The position numbers and the translations under genes are program-made. 64,000 nt of DNA. Source: Asanoa siamensis (GTDB lineage: Bacteria > Actinomycetota > Actinomycetes > Mycobacteriales > Micromonosporaceae). The DNA lies in assembly GCF_016862555.1 (NCBI RefSeq), contig NZ_BONE01000009.1, positions 86,447-150,446 of the forward strand, written 5' to 3'. Each line of letters begins with the position of its first letter. Within the stretch, counting starts at the first letter, position 1. The notes under the pieces are model-generated. The model ran no database searches. It was not told the origin of the DNA and saw nothing but the letters and a program-made list of their open reading frames with translations. Below, piece after piece: positions 17,461 to 24,899 of the stretch.

Positions 17461-18455
17461 CGGGTCCTCCCCGCGTCGTGAAGGTGGCTGGCGAGGTGGG
17501 CGCGGATCCGGTCGCGCCACACCTCGTAGTCGGGATCGGCCGAGGTCGGCAACCCGCCTTCCGCGACCTGGTCGGCCAGGTCGGCGGCGTCCCCGGCGGA
17601 CAGGCCGGCCAGCACCGTCACGCCGACCTCGCTGTGCGGCGGGACGAAGCCGGCGAACGTCCTGGCCTTGGCGGCGAAGACCGCGCCCTGGCCGAGGGTG
17701 TCGCGGTGCGGGCCGGCGGCCGCCGCGAGCCGGCGCAGGCCCTCCGCGTCGGTGCCGCCCGCGAAGGTGGCGGCGAGGCCCACCCCGCTCCACAGGTCGG
17801 CGCGCCGGTCGGTTCCGAAACGGTCGACGGCCGCCGCGACGTCGTCGGGCTGTCCACCGTGGATGAACCAGAGCGCGCGCCCGATGCCCTGGTCGGCGGC
17901 GCGCGGGAAGTAGTCGGCCCGGCCGAGCCAGGGATAGGCCGGCAGGCGTTCCTGTCGGGTGACCCAGCGCGCGGTCTCGAAGTAGGCCCGGTCGAATCCG
18001 TAGCCGTCGACCGCGAGCCAGCTCATCGTCGGGTAGTAGGGAGTGCCCGTCAGGTCAGGCAGGACGTTCTTCCACAGCGGGCGGGGCAGGCGGGCCATCG
18101 CGAACCCGATGCCGATGTAGGTGAGGAAGGTGTGCGGCAGCCCGGGACCGCGGAGCAGGTCACGGGCCTGGTCGCGGCGCCCGCCGGGCAGCGCGTCCCG
18201 GACGGTCAACGCCATCGCGGCGCCCTCGTAGGCGAAGCCGCGCATCTCCTGGTCGACGAGCTCGAGCCGGCGTTCGAGCTCCCACTGGCTACGCACCTCG
18301 ATCCCCCACTCGAACCCGCAGATCACGGACTCGGGAATCGCCTCCAGCCGCCGCGTCGCCGTGGTCGGCGTGACGGGAAAGCCGCGGCGCTCGAACGTGA
18401 CGTCAACCAACGACGGTGTCAGGGCCAACCGGCGCACTGCGCCCAGCATCGGCAT
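17457..18455 (-). CDS. unbL: DUF1702 (UnbL) family protein, copy 1
   Basis: A 332-residue DUF1702/UnbL protein with the same blocks as its downstream neighbour: EMRGFAYEGAAMALTVRDAL, IGIGFAMARLP, LAVDGYGFDRAYFET, RAADQGIGRALWFIHGG and WSGVGLAATFAGG. AGAGGAGA is well placed before the ATG at 18455. UnbL is one of the three proteins (with UnbV and UnbU) conserved beside PKSE in enediyne clusters; here it is separated from unbV/unbU by about 4 kb and is duplicated. Which copy is the true orthologue cannot be told by eye; the symbol is given to the first-transcribed one. Confidence 0.9.
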   Translation of the reverse strand: MPMLGAVRRLALTPSLVDVTFERRGFPVTPTTATRRLEAIPESVICGFEWGIEVRSQWELERRLELVDQEMRGFAYEGAAMALTVRDALPGGRRDQARDLLRGPGLPHTFLTYIGIGFAMARLPRPLWKNVLPDLTGTPYYPTMSWLAVDGYGFDRAYFETARWVTRQERLPAYPWLGRADYFPRAADQGIGRALWFIHGGQPDDVAAAVDRFGTDRRADLWSGVGLAATFAGGTDAEGLRRLAAAAGPHRDTLGQGAVFAAKARTFAGFVPPHSEVGVTVLAGLSAGDAADLADQVAEGGLPTSADPDYEVWRDRIRAHLASHLHDAGRTR

Positions 18456-18627
18456 GTCGGTCTCCTCTGGCAGATTGCTTCCATCGTGCGGGACCCCATC
18501 CCGGCCGGGCGTCTTCGTTCGTGCGCGCCCCTGTCCTGGGCACGCCGGGAGAACGAGCCGCCGGTCCGACCGCCGGAGAATATTCGCGTCGATTCGGAAA
18601 GCCCGTCCTGCGCGGTTTCAGGAGGCA
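18456..18627. promoter_or_regulatory. Divergent promoter region, DUF1702 pair / GMC oxidoreductase pair
   Basis: This 172-base gap serves two divergent operons. It contains TCTTCGTTCGTGCG at 18512-18525, identical over 14 bases to 12936-12949 in the PKSE-operon promoter region. On the minus strand the motif lies 57 bases before the DUF1702 start. Confidence 0.5.
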
Positions 18628-19185
18628 ATGGTGGACGAAGATCCTGTCAAGATCCTCACGATCGAGGCATTCGCCGACACGATCGTGCCCGGCGAGAAAC
18701 GGTCGCCGGACGACCGGGCCGTGGCGGGTGCCGCACCGGGCGCGGGCGCGGTCGAGGCCGGTGCCCTCGACCTTCTCCGGCTTCCCGGCGGTGGGCTGGC
18801 GGAGGCGCTGGATTCGCTCGCGGTGACGGTCAACGAGCACGCCGCGGAATACGCCCGGGGAAAGGGGCTGGTGCTCGACGACAGCGTGCCGCCCTTCGTG
18901 GCCCTGCCATTCGACCACCGCACGGAGCTCGTCCGCATCCTTACCGATCCGGCCCATCCCGAGAAGCAGATGTGGGTGAGCCTCGCCCTTTTCTGCAACA
19001 TGGCGTTCGACAGCGCGGCACACCTGCCGACCGCGCAAGCGTTCGCGGACGGTCATCCCGGCCTGTTGGGCATCGGTTACTTCCCACCCGACACGACGGG
19101 CGAATTCCGCTTCCCTGACTTCAGCTACGGCCGCCAACTGGCGAAACACCATCCACACACGACCGCGACGGGAAGCCCGGCATGA
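18628..19185 (+). CDS. Small partner protein of GMC oxidoreductase (DUF5987-like)
   Basis: A 185-residue soluble protein beginning with the segment KILTIEAFADTIVPGEKRSP, which resembles the opening of gluconate-dehydrogenase-subunit-3-like proteins that accompany GMC oxidoreductases; the DUF5987 name is my tentative recollection. The body has a helical region (RTELVRILTDPAHPEKQMWV) and a C-terminal motif FPDFSYGRQLAKHHPHT. The ATG at 18628 is only two bases after AGGAGG, so the GTG at 18631 may be the true start. Its stop overlaps the start of the GMC gene (ATGA), strongly suggesting a protein partnership such as maturation or electron transfer. Confidence 0.65.
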   Translation: MVDEDPVKILTIEAFADTIVPGEKRSPDDRAVAGAAPGAGAVEAGALDLLRLPGGGLAEALDSLAVTVNEHAAEYARGKGLVLDDSVPPFVALPFDHRTELVRILTDPAHPEKQMWVSLALFCNMAFDSAAHLPTAQAFADGHPGLLGIGYFPPDTTGEFRFPDFSYGRQLAKHHPHTTATGSPA

Positions 19186-20834
19186 ACACCATCGAATCAA
19201 CCGACGTCCTCGTGATCGGCAGCGGCTTCGGCGGCGCGATCGCGGCCTACCACCTCGCCGCCGGCGGCGCGAAGGTCGTCGTGCTGGAGCGCGGGCCATG
19301 GCTGCGCGCCGACGAGTTCGACCACGACTTCGAGCTCGGCAAGTCGTACACCCGGATCTTCGACTTCGTGGTCGGCGACGGCATGAGCATCCTGGGTGGC
19401 AACTGCGTGGGCGGCGGCAGCGTCGTCTACTTCGCCACGATGCCGCGGGCGCCGCGGTTCGTCTTCGAGCGGCGGGGCAGCATCGGCCGGCGCATGTGGC
19501 CGGCGTCGATCGACCGGGACGTCCTGGACCCGTGGTACGACCGGGTCAGCGACGCGCTGCCGATCACCCAACAGTCGTGGGACCGCGTGCCGTACGCCGG
19601 TGGGCTCTGGGCGGCGGCCTGCGACCACGCGGGGCGGACGGCCAACCCGGCACCCTCCGCTATCGACCTCGACCTATGCACGAACTGTAACTGGATGATG
19701 GCCGGCTGCCGCTTCGACGCCAAGCGGTCGCTGCTGCTCAACTATCTGCCGGCGGCCCTTTCCCACGGTGCCGAGATTCGGCCGCTGCACGAGGTGCAAC
19801 ACCTGACCCGGAACGCCGACGGCAGTTATCGCGTGCACTACCGGCACGTCGACGACGACGACTACCGGATTCTGCACGGGGCCGGCGAGATTGACGCGAA
19901 AATCGTCGTCGTGGCCGCCGGAGCGGGCGCCACTCCGGTCATTCTGCAGCGTTCCGAACCCCATCTCGGGACGATGCCGCGTGCGGTCGGCCGCTATTTC
20001 TCCGGAAATGGGGAACGGCTCAACACCGCGATTTACGACGAGGACCGCGTACGCGATGTCCTCGGTTTGCAACGGTCCGACGGAAAGGCCTATTCCGCCT
20101 ATCAGATCGGCCGAGGCCCGACGGTCGCCAGTTGGGACAGACTCGACGGTTCACTTCCCGAGTACGAGCGCTTCTCGCTCGAACAGCTCTATTTCCCACC
20201 CGGCCTCGGCACCATCCTCGCGCAGGTCCCCGGCGCGACCGGACCGAGTTGGTTCGGCGTGGAGAAGAAGGAGATGCTGCGCCGCTGGCAATCGTGGTTG
20301 ACCATCTTCACGATGTCCGAGGACGACAACGAGGGGGTTTTCGGGCCACCGCCGGAGACCGGCAACGCCCACCGCCTCTCGCAGCAGATGCTCGGGGTCG
20401 GTCCGTTGCGCTACGAGCCGACGGCCAACACCTGGCGCGGCTGGCGGGCCTCGGACGCCGAGGTGAAGGACATCCTGGAGCGCGACGGCCTGGCCCGGGT
20501 GGCGCCCTGGACCAACGACCTGGTCGGCGCGTACACGGTGCACCCCCTGGCGTCCTGTCGCATCGGCGACGATCCCGCGACGTCGGCCCTGGACGATCGG
20601 CACGAGTTGCGCGACCACCCGGGAATCTTCGTGACCGACGGGTCGGCCGTGCCGGCGGCGCTCACCGTCAACCCGGCGCTGACGATCGCCGCGCTGGCCG
20701 AGCGGGCCATGCCCGGGATCGTGGCGGCGGCCCGCGCTCGCGGCGTCGCGGTGGCCTACACCGGCGGCCTGCCGACCGGCGTGCGGGCCGGCGTCGGGCC
20801 GGGCGCGATGCCGGCGGCCGCGGCCAAGGTATGA
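19182..20834 (+). CDS. GMC-family FAD-dependent oxidoreductase
   Basis: A 550-residue flavoprotein with the N-terminal dinucleotide fold VLVIGSGFGGAIAAYHLAAG, the GMC signature region GGNCVGGGSVVYFA, a cysteine-containing segment TNCNWMMAGCRFDAKRS typical of the cholesterol-oxidase-like branch, and the C-terminal TDGSAVPAALTVNPALTI that closes over FAD. It oxidises an alcohol or related CH-OH group. GMC oxidoreductases (SgcE9-like) recur in enediyne clusters, but the exact reaction is not known. It is translationally coupled to the small protein upstream. No signal peptide is seen. Confidence 0.9.
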   Translation: MNTIESTDVLVIGSGFGGAIAAYHLAAGGAKVVVLERGPWLRADEFDHDFELGKSYTRIFDFVVGDGMSILGGNCVGGGSVVYFATMPRAPRFVFERRGSIGRRMWPASIDRDVLDPWYDRVSDALPITQQSWDRVPYAGGLWAAACDHAGRTANPAPSAIDLDLCTNCNWMMAGCRFDAKRSLLLNYLPAALSHGAEIRPLHEVQHLTRNADGSYRVHYRHVDDDDYRILHGAGEIDAKIVVVAAGAGATPVILQRSEPHLGTMPRAVGRYFSGNGERLNTAIYDEDRVRDVLGLQRSDGKAYSAYQIGRGPTVASWDRLDGSLPEYERFSLEQLYFPPGLGTILAQVPGATGPSWFGVEKKEMLRRWQSWLTIFTMSEDDNEGVFGPPPETGNAHRLSQQMLGVGPLRYEPTANTWRGWRASDAEVKDILERDGLARVAPWTNDLVGAYTVHPLASCRIGDDPATSALDDRHELRDHPGIFVTDGSAVPAALTVNPALTIAALAERAMPGIVAAARARGVAVAYTGGLPTGVRAGVGPGAMPAAAAKV

Positions 20835-21218
20835 CCCACCGGGGCGGACGCAGACGAACGCCGAATTTCGGACTCATTTGTTGTTTGCGCAAACTCCGGA
20901 CGCGTTATCGGACATTATCGCTATCCACCGCACGCGCTCCCATGCATAGGTCCCTACTCCGTGATTGCGCTCCGTATCCGTCTGAATCGCGACTGTTGCG
21001 GGCGGCCGGACGATCGACTAACGTCGACGTGGATTCGGGCGCATTGCGAGGGGACTGTGAGCAGGGCAGCTACACCGGCAGCACGGAGGCAACCGGGCGC
21101 TGACGGTTTCCCGCAGTGACTTCAATTGCAATTCTCGATAAGAGACGTTGAGGTCTCCAGGGGGAATGCGCACCGGAAAACGGTCGAGGAAATTACTGCG
21201 AACTCTGGGGAGGGGATC
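20835..21218. promoter_or_regulatory. Long leader/promoter region of the AraC-type regulator
   Basis: This 384-base gap contains no credible gene. It is relatively AT-rich for this genome and holds a perfect 12-bp palindrome GTTTGCGCAAAC at 20883-20894 and a 10-bp palindrome AATTGCAATT at 21124-21133, both candidate operator sites. The regulator's own strong ribosome site (GGGAGGGG) ends about four bases before the GTG at 21219. Confidence 0.45.
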
Positions 21219-22055
21219 GTGGGGGACCCGGTCGAGGAAGCTGCTAAGCGCGCCATCGAGGCCATGCGTGAGAATCTGAGCGAGCAAATCACGGTGGATG
21301 ACATGGCGCGCGCCGCGATGTTCAGCAAGTTCCATTTCACGAGGATTTTCCAGCGGGCAACCGGAGTCTCACCGGGCCGATTCCTGTCGGCCCTGCGGCT
21401 CCAGCGGGCCAAGTACCTGCTCGTATCGACGTCACTGAACGTAGCCCACATCAGCCTGCGGGTCGGCTACAACAGCGTCGGCACGTTCAGTTCCCGCTTC
21501 AGCAAGAGCGTCGGCATGTCGCCGACGGCGTACCGCAAACTGGCCGGCTACGCGCCGCACATCCAGGTCGCGCCGAACCCGACCGGCCCGGCCTCGACCG
21601 CGTGCGTGCACGGTCAGGTCCAGCCGGCCGACCCCGACGACGGCAGCCTGGTCTTCATCGGCCTCTTCCCGGACCGGGTCCCGGAGGGCCGGCCCGTGCG
21701 GTGCAGCATCCTCTCCGGGCCCGGCCTGTTCCATTTCACCTCGGTGCCGCCCGGCACCTGGTACCTGCTGGCCCAGTCCGTCGACGGCGACCCCGAGGAG
21801 ATCGCGCCGAACCCGCACCACCAGTCGATCTCGGTGGCGACGCACGGTCCGCTCACCATCTCGCACGACACCGTGCTCAAGGTCGACGTCCAGCTCCAGC
21901 CCGCTACGGCCTTGGACCCACCCGTCCTGCTCGCCCTGCTCGACGCGCGCAAGATCGCGCTCAGCGTCCTGGCGGCCCAGGAGAAGGCGCGGGCGGTGAC
22001 CGTCCTCCCGACGCGTCTGCTGCCCCGGCCCGCGGCGACCCGCTCGGCCGCCTGA
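21219..22055 (+). CDS. AraC-family transcriptional regulator
   Basis: With the GTG at 21219 (spaced correctly from GGGAGGGG) the protein has 278 residues; an upstream TTG-type start at 21126 is less likely. The N-terminal ~110 residues form the double helix-turn-helix of AraC/XylS proteins: ITVDDMARAAMFSKFHFTRI for the first and LNVAHISLRVGYNSVGTFSS for the second, ending in the conserved GMSPTAYRKL. The DNA-binding domain is at the N-terminus, the reverse of most AraC proteins, and is followed by a beta-rich C-terminal domain of unknown ligand. C-1027's SgcR2 shows that AraC regulators occur in enediyne clusters; it is a plausible cluster regulator. Confidence 0.88.
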   Translation: MGDPVEEAAKRAIEAMRENLSEQITVDDMARAAMFSKFHFTRIFQRATGVSPGRFLSALRLQRAKYLLVSTSLNVAHISLRVGYNSVGTFSSRFSKSVGMSPTAYRKLAGYAPHIQVAPNPTGPASTACVHGQVQPADPDDGSLVFIGLFPDRVPEGRPVRCSILSGPGLFHFTSVPPGTWYLLAQSVDGDPEEIAPNPHHQSISVATHGPLTISHDTVLKVDVQLQPATALDPPVLLALLDARKIALSVLAAQEKARAVTVLPTRLLPRPAATRSAA

Positions 22056-22159
22056 CCGCACCATCGCTCGCCCGTGCCGTGCCCGCCGGCACGGGCGGGC
22101 CCGGTACGGGGGCGCGGACGGCGGGTTCGACCAGGACCTGCATCCTTCTGGGGGGATCG

Positions 22160-22819
22160 ATGCGCATTTCTTGCCTGAGCAGGCAGACGGGCCTGCCCGT
22201 CGCGACCATCAAGTTCTACCTACGTGAGGGCCTGCTGCCGCCGGGCACGCCCACCGGCCGCAACCAGGCCGACTACGACGAGGGACACCTACGCCGGCTA
22301 CGGCTCATCCGGGCGCTGACCAACGTCGGCAAGCTCGACCTCTCGACCGTCCGCCAGCTCCTGGCGAGCATCGAGGACGACGAGCTGAGCCTGGCCAGTC
22401 TCTACGGCGTCATCCACTCCTTTCCCGACGACGCCGCGCCCCCGAAGCTCAACGGGCTGGCCGACGCCACGGCCGACGTCGACAAGCTGATCGACGACCT
22501 GGGCTGGTCGATCTCGCCGGACGCCGCCGGCCGGGACAGGCTGGTCCAGGTCGTCGCGGCGCTGCGCCAACTCGGGTGCGACTGCGGCATCCAGTTCTTC
22601 GCCCCCTACGCCACCACCGCCGAACAGCTCGTGGCGGCCGAGATGGACCTGCTGCGCCCGGAGAGCGAGGGGATCGACCGGGCGGCGGCCGTCGTGCGCG
22701 CGGTGCTGCTCGAGGTGGCGTTGACCGCGGTGCACCGGTTGGCCCGGGAGCACTACGTGACCAACCGTTTCGGCCCGGCCGACGACGAACCGCCCGGTGC
22801 GGGGTCCGCACCGGGCTGA
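22160..22819 (+). CDS. MerR-family transcriptional regulator
   Basis: A 219-residue protein opening with a classic MerR winged helix: ISCLSRQTGLPVATIKFYLR and REGLLPPGTPTGRNQADYDE, then LRLIRALTNVGKLDLSTVRQ leading into the dimerisation helix. The C-terminal ~130 residues are helical and carry two cysteines (LGCDCGIQ) that could sense metal or redox state, although this is not certain. It follows the AraC gene in the same direction after 104 bases. The start is supported by a GGGGGGA sequence upstream. Confidence 0.9.
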   Translation: MRISCLSRQTGLPVATIKFYLREGLLPPGTPTGRNQADYDEGHLRRLRLIRALTNVGKLDLSTVRQLLASIEDDELSLASLYGVIHSFPDDAAPPKLNGLADATADVDKLIDDLGWSISPDAAGRDRLVQVVAALRQLGCDCGIQFFAPYATTAEQLVAAEMDLLRPESEGIDRAAAVVRAVLLEVALTAVHRLAREHYVTNRFGPADDEPPGAGSAPG

Positions 22820-22836
22820 CGTCGCGCGGAGAGTTC

Positions 22837-23640
22837 CTACCGGGGCAGGTTTGCGAACTGTCCCGGCTTGCGGCCGTCACCGGCCGGGCCCCGGTACGCC
22901 TGCGCGATGGTGAGCCACCGCGTCGCCTCCGGACCGGTCGCGGTGACCGCGAGGTCGGCGGGGTGCCGCCGGCGGGTGACCAGCAGGCAGAAGTCCTCGG
23001 CCGGGCCCGTGACGCGCTCGGTCGCGTCGGGGGGACCGAACTCCCACACGCGCCCCGACGGGGCCGTGATCTCCCACCGGAACGCCACCTCCGGCACCTC
23101 CAGGCCACGGGCGAGGTAGCCGAAGTCCCAGGTGCGCACCGCGAAGCCCACCAGGTGTCCGATGCGATCCGTGCGGGTGCGGCGCACCCGCAGGGCGTCG
23201 GCGACGTCCTGGCCGTGGCCGAACAGCTCCATCATGCCCGCCGACGCGAGCACCGCGACGGGCAGCGGCCGCACGAGCCAGGGCACGAGCTGGTCGAGCG
23301 GCAGGGCGCCGAGCGCCTTCTCCGCGGTGGCGCGCTCGGTGCGCCAGCGCTCCAGCAGCACCGCGGGTGGCTCGGCGAGGTACTCCGCCAGGGCGCGGTC
23401 GACGTTGGTGTTGAAGTCCGGCGAGAGTTGGCCGAGCAGCGCCCGGAACCGCTCGGGGTCCGATGCGGACAGTGCCGCCAGCCGGAAGGTCGCGGCGAGG
23501 TGGGCGATCTGGTGCGCGACGGTCCAGCCCGGGCTCGGCGTCGGCGTCGCCCAGGCGGCGGGCTCCAGATCGGACACGAGGTCGTCGATCTCGTCACCCT
23601 CCGCGACGAGGTCGGAGATGACACTACGTAGTTCGGTCAC
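22837..23640 (-). CDS. TIGR03084-type DinB/maleylpyruvate-isomerase-fold metal protein
   Basis: A 267-residue protein with the DinB-like four-helix fold of mycothiol-dependent enzymes: GWTVAHQIAHLAATFRLAAL near residue 40 supplies the first metal histidines and ELFGHGQDVADALRV the third. This arrangement and length match the actinobacterial TIGR03084 family, which has no assigned reaction. The C-terminal ~90 residues form a separate beta domain. It converges with the MerR gene (18-base gap) and diverges from the SgcJ-like gene, sharing a promoter region with it. A thiol-dependent detoxification or tailoring role would be speculative. Confidence 0.8.
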   Translation of the reverse strand: MTELRSVISDLVAEGDEIDDLVSDLEPAAWATPTPSPGWTVAHQIAHLAATFRLAALSASDPERFRALLGQLSPDFNTNVDRALAEYLAEPPAVLLERWRTERATAEKALGALPLDQLVPWLVRPLPVAVLASAGMMELFGHGQDVADALRVRRTRTDRIGHLVGFAVRTWDFGYLARGLEVPEVAFRWEITAPSGRVWEFGPPDATERVTGPAEDFCLLVTRRRHPADLAVTATGPEATRWLTIAQAYRGPAGDGRKPGQFANLPR

Positions 23641-23701
23641 GCGATGGCCTCCTTGTCGGGATCAGGCTCACCGAGCATGCGCCGGCCCGAAGCGCGCTGT
23701 C

Positions 23702-23738
23702 TTCTCCCGAAATGCCGACGCCGCGCATTTCAGGAGAA
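23702..23738. promoter_or_regulatory. Inverted repeat in divergent promoter, candidate operator
   Basis: Two 14-base arms, TTCTCCCGAAATGC (23702-23715) and GCATTTCAGGAGAA (23725-23738), are complementary at 13 of 14 positions across a 9-base spacer. The repeat lies centrally between the divergent TIGR03084-type and SgcJ-like genes. Confidence 0.55.
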
Positions 23739-23818
23739 CGGAATGCGGACCCCGCGGAACTAGCGTCGGCGGTGTGTCGATGGGGCACTCAGGTCACGCC
23801 AGGAATCGAGGGATAACA

Positions 23819-24250
23819 ATGACCACCAGTTCCTCCGCACCCCCGGCCACCGGCGTCGGCGGGGCCGAACAAGCCGCGATCGCCGCAGTTCCCAGCCGGC
23901 TGGTGCAGGCCTGGGCCGCACAGGACGCGCGCGCGTTCGCCGACCTGTTCGTCGAGGACGGCACGATGCTGCTGCCGGGCGTCTACCGCAAGGGCCGCGC
24001 CGACATCGAGGCGTTCATGACCGGTGCCTTCGCCGGCCCCTACCGGGGCACGCGGGTGACCGGGACGCCGGTGGACATCAAGCCGCTGGGTGCCGGGGCG
24101 GTCGCGCTCATCACGGAGGGTGGCGTGATCCCGGCAGGCGAGACAGCGCTGCCGGACGCGTCGGCGATCCGGGCGTCGTGGATCCTCGTCAACCGTGACG
24201 GCGACTGGCGGCTCGCCGTCTACCAGAACTGCCCGCGCGACCCGGCCTGA
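23819..24250 (+). CDS. SgcJ/EcaC-family protein
   Basis: A 143-residue protein with an NTF2-like (SnoaL-type) fold: RLVQAWAAQDARAFADLFVE, DGTMLLPGVYRKGRADIEAF and a final RASWILVNRDGDWRLAVYQN. This matches the SgcJ/EcaC family named from the C-1027 enediyne cluster, where SgcJ is conserved but its reaction is unresolved. Its presence 14 kb from PKSE supports the view that the cluster extends at least to here. The start is preceded by GAGGGAT. Confidence 0.85.
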   Translation: MTTSSSAPPATGVGGAEQAAIAAVPSRLVQAWAAQDARAFADLFVEDGTMLLPGVYRKGRADIEAFMTGAFAGPYRGTRVTGTPVDIKPLGAGAVALITEGGVIPAGETALPDASAIRASWILVNRDGDWRLAVYQNCPRDPA

Positions 24251-24264
24251 CCCGCGCACATACG

Positions 24265-24295
24265 GAAGGCGGCGCCGATGACCGGCGCCGCCTTC
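24265..24295. terminator. Bidirectional terminator
   Basis: A perfect 12-bp stem (24265-24276 with 24284-24295, loop GATGACC) followed by ctcgtc lies between the convergent SgcJ-like and SCP2 genes. Confidence 0.85.
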
Positions 24296-24303
24296 TCGTC
24301 GGT

Positions 24304-24741
24304 TCAGACCTTGGGCGGGTCGAACAGGGTGGGAAACTTGGCGGCCAGGCCGAGGTCGCCCTTGGTCTTGAGGCGGCCGCGCATCACGAGCATGACCGCA
24401 TGGGCCTGGCCGGTGACGAGACTGAGGAAGTCGACGCCACCGATGGAGAGCGTGAGGTCGGGAGCGAGGTAGTGGCCTTTGCGGACCGAGCACCGGCCGC
24501 CGGCCACCGTCATCTCGTAGTCGTCGGTGCGGCCGTCGGGGCGGTCGCCCACGCGCCAGTGGATGACCGCGTTGAGTGCGCCCGCCCGGTCCGAGCGGAA
24601 CACCTCGGGCATGTTGCTGAAGATCTCGTCGAGTACGGCGGGACGCCGGTCGCCATGCATGAGCCGCCGCAGCTCGGGGGTGCTCGTCCGCTTGACGAAC
24701 GCGCCGAGCTCCCGTGGGCCCATCGTCGTCGGGTCGGTCAT
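24304..24741 (-). CDS. SCP2 sterol-carrier-domain protein
   Basis: A 145-residue single-domain protein of the SCP2 lipid-transfer fold: VLDEIFSNMPEVF at the N-terminus, VIHWRVGDRP, then the conserved C-terminal LTLSIGGVDFLSLVTGQ and LVMRGRLKTKGDLGLAAKFP. Such domains bind hydrophobic ligands. It could bind or shuttle the lipophilic enediyne precursor, or be unrelated to the cluster; it is taken as the probable right boundary. The ATG at 24741 follows no strong ribosome site. Confidence 0.82.
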   Translation of the reverse strand: MTDPTTMGPRELGAFVKRTSTPELRRLMHGDRRPAVLDEIFSNMPEVFRSDRAGALNAVIHWRVGDRPDGRTDDYEMTVAGGRCSVRKGHYLAPDLTLSIGGVDFLSLVTGQAHAVMLVMRGRLKTKGDLGLAAKFPTLFDPPKV

Positions 24742-24899
24742 GGTGATTAGGGTGGCCGATCCCGTGCGGCCCCGACATCTCCGAGGATGCCTCATCGCCT
24801 AAGCGTCGCCCGTACGCATAAATTAGTAATTAATGTTGACATCCGCTCGTCATGAGATGCACGATCGTCGAAACATTCCGCCGGGCGAAGGACTCCGAT
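24742..24899. promoter_or_regulatory. Divergent promoter region, SCP2 / GH27
   Basis: This 158-base gap includes an AT-rich patch (ATTAGTAATTAAT, near 24823-24835) immediately followed by TTGACA, a good -35-like hexamer for the GH27 gene; no clear -10 is seen. Confidence 0.35.
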
